This document shows, one piece after another, positions 61,641 through 64,000 of a stretch of DNA of 64,000 nucleotides (position 1 is the stretch's first letter; each line of letters begins with the position of its first letter). The stretch is from Hemicentrotus pulcherrimus (taxonomy: Eukaryota > Echinodermata > Echinoidea > Camarodonta > Strongylocentrotidae), in contig BEXV01000592.1 of the NCBI GenBank assembly GCA_003118195.1, positions 94,247 through 158,246 of the forward strand. The letters run 5' to 3'. Position numbers and translations under genes: made by a program. The notes below the pieces were generated by a model. That model worked only from the letters and a program-made list of their open reading frames with translations. It did no database searches and was not told the origin of the DNA.

Positions 61641-63954
61641 TCTCCCTCCTGGCAATTTTTTTTCTTCATCAAAGACGCTTTTATTTCTAGGATAAGTGCA
61701 GTACTGTATTGAAGGGGGAAAACAGCTTTCAATGTTATGTGCAATATACATGTATGTTTGTATAAGATATATAGTTACAATCAGAACAAGACTTACGCAG
61801 TGCAGTGCGTCGTTTATAAAATGAAATGGTTACAACAACTTTTTTTTTAAAGCAAAGTGTTTTGTGTCCTTGTAAAATGGTATTGATTTGATATTACTCT
61901 TGAGGATACACTTTAACTACCATTATAAAAATGTGAATTGTCTGTGGAAGTAGCAAAGTGATTGTTGCACCCTTTGGCATGATGGGAAAAGTGAGAAGAT
62001 ACTGAATAGATTTGAAAATGAAATTTCTTCTCTTACAAGGTCACTACTGGTTATATTAATTTCGTAGAAAAAAAATGTTTGCTCTTGGAAATGGCAAAAG
62101 GCATTAGGCTGATCAGGTCATTGGTATGGTTGTACATTTTAGTAGACTTAAAGAAATGGATTCTGAACATGACCATTTTGAAAGAGTTGTACACTTAAAA
62201 ATACTATTTTTTATATTCATACAGAGTTACTATACTTTTTGTGGTATGCTATTCATCCAATTGACTTATTCTCTCAAACGAGTGATTCTTCTGTTGAGAT
62301 ATTCTCTCCCACAAGTTTCTCTTTTTAAAGGAATTATTCTTTCCAAGGAATCATTTTTCTTCGAAATATCCACCTTTTGGAAGGTTTTATGTTTTCAATA
62401 GGAAAGAAAATAGCCTGCCACCTTTGTGATATAATGAGAAAATAAATGTCATTAACTCCTTCTTGGAGACTGCCTCTAACACAATTCCAGTCACTTCTTG
62501 ATCAGTTCCAGTTGAAAAAGCTTGGTCACCTACATGCACAGCCAGACACGTTGGCGCCATTGTGGAAGGCCAACGGGAAATTAGATGTGAACCATCCCTG
62601 GAAGAGAATAGAGAATGAAAATTGGGAGAGCCAACCAAAATAGACCTTTGTAAAAGGTTGTCACGTTTCTCTGTTATTCTTTAGAGGATCTTGCAAAGAC
62701 CTCCTTCCCTCTTTCTGTTTTGTCGTGGTGAAATTGAGGCTGACCCCATTTTAAGAAGGCATGGTCTTGTTGATGTGGGGTTTAAATGAATTCTGAGAAT
62801 GACATCTTTAGGGATGCCTTAAAAAGTGATTTGTTGTTAAGTGAGAATGGAATAATTCTATTGAATTGAATACTGAGGGANGGGGGGGGGGTGAGGAGAT
62901 TGAAGTTTACCCACGAATGTTTGTTCAAGACCTTATCGAATGACAGTTAGATAAAAAGGCCATGTGACACATTAGATTAACTTTAAGTGGGAGATGCTTA
63001 ATTAAAGTATCATTATTTGCAAACCAAACCTAATCACTTTGTATTGTCTTAGATAATAATTTGTCGTCTGTTACTGTAGAGAAAGCCTAGATTGCTAGAT
63101 AGAATCTGAATGTAGGGAAAGGGTTTCAAAGTTGAGATTAAGCTGGAAAGGTTTGCTGTTAGATGGGTAGCTCTCCTCTATTCATCTATTTTGTGATGTC
63201 AGAATGCCAGTAAATCTCTCTTACATGTTATGGGTTTTGAATCTATAACCTGTCAGCTCTGAATTCCCTGCTCTTACAGCTTTGTTATGATGCCTTTTAT
63301 TTACAGTCACTCTGGATCACGCAATCAGTCTCTCGTTCTGCTACCCCTCATCAAAACTTTATTTTCTTCCTCATACTACACTCTTGACATTAAGATATCA
63401 TCTGCTTCATGGTATAAGCCTTCTCTCATGCATTTGATCTCTTATATACTGTTCTCTATCTTCAGAAAGATGAGTAGCTTTGAAACTCTTGTCAGCATTG
63501 TGCTTGACTATTCTCTGAGGATTAAGGTCATGTTTATAAAGAGGATTAAATTTTGAATTATGGTGGAGTTAGTGGCTAGAACCATCTGATGTGTATTAAT
63601 CATTCATTAGAATTTGTATTTAGCTAATAAATACTCTGCACAAATGCATCAACGAAAGGGAGTGACTTACCGTACACCGTACTTGTACCATATAACAGAG
63701 TCTTGATAATGCCTAAAGGCTTGTGCAGATATGGCACAGTAAACCACTGGTAAAAAAGAAAGATTTGTTTGTTTGTTTTGTTTTTTGTGGGGGGGGGGGG
63801 TTGTTTTGTTATGTGTAGCATGATTGGCAGCTGCATGTTTTTACTGAGCTCTGTTATAAGATACAAACATTGGAAGCATATTACACTTCACATCCTTATT
63901 TTTTGTATTTTTTAAACACCATGGTTTTGGCATGTCATATCTGAACAATCCGTA

Positions 63955-63985
63955 TTGGGTGACAAAAGGGCATTAACTCAACAAC
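63955..63985. repeat. GAGCCAGAAGGG hairpin family, half copy 15 near window end
   Basis: GACAAAAGGGCATTAACTCA resembles a left arm. The rest may lie in degraded DNA or beyond the window. Confidence 0.4.
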
Positions 63986-64000
63986 AATGAATAAACTCCT

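Larger units (their letters stand above)
58363..64000. other. gene-free DNA downstream of FAM219
   Basis: Hairpin half copies, microsatellites, a MITE-like end near 59474 (TTTAAAGAAGAGGTCGACCC) and unique AT-rich sequence. No coding exon was recognised. Confidence 0.45.

Noticed and set aside
62387..62643. Open frames on both strands (83 and 65 codons)
   Set aside because: No recognisable domain, no splice context, and mutual shadowing.

Overview
This is AT-rich, repeat-laden animal DNA: introns and intergenic sequence with only a trace of protein-coding exon. The compact split exons, tRNA-headed SINEs, numerous short inverted-repeat elements and the echinoderm-like repeat repertoire suggest a marine invertebrate deuterostome, most likely a sea urchin. 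That assignment is inference. There is no bacterial or viral gene organisation, and nearly all ORFs of 60-155 codons are chance frames in low-complexity or repeat DNA.

Only one gene is securely recognised: the 3' end of a FAM219A/B-family gene on the + strand. Its last two coding exons are 54862-54907 and 56107-56256, joined by a phase-0 intron. A 39-nt candidate exon at 31460-31498 has proper splice signals, a compatible reading phase and a Gly-Tyr-Ser-x-Leu motif like that of the family. If it is real, the following intron is about 23 kb and much of the window is intronic sequence of this gene. The earlier exons were not found.

The rest is a fossil bed of mobile DNA. (1) A very frequent 70-90 bp hairpin family, built on GAGCCAGAAGGGCATTAA and its reverse complement, appears at about 15 places. 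(2) Five copies of a TA-bounded inverted-repeat family (1-165, 1326-1554, 28501-29060, 37153-37723, 51277-52963) recur, three of which carry a leucine/serine-tRNA-like segment. The last copy was split by a hAT-type element with a perfect 8-bp target duplication and also holds a LINE reverse-transcriptase scrap. (3) TTAA-flanked, TA-flanked and TAGT-flanked inverted-repeat elements lie at 7392, 57994, 26755 and 33653. (4) Large palindromes lie at 16985-17430 and 41628-41942. (5) A decayed Ty3/Gypsy pol fragment (minus strand, about 11345-11945), a tRNA-derived SINE (minus strand, 41118-41320) and LINE/SINE tails are also present. (6) A tandem array of 64-bp dimeric units (42912-44010) is itself interrupted by a LINE tail.

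Low-complexity tracts (TC/GA, TA, GT, poly-C/poly-G) are common. Isolated N bases fall inside homopolymers, so exact lengths there are unreliable. Coordinates of old repeats are by eye and may be off by several bases.
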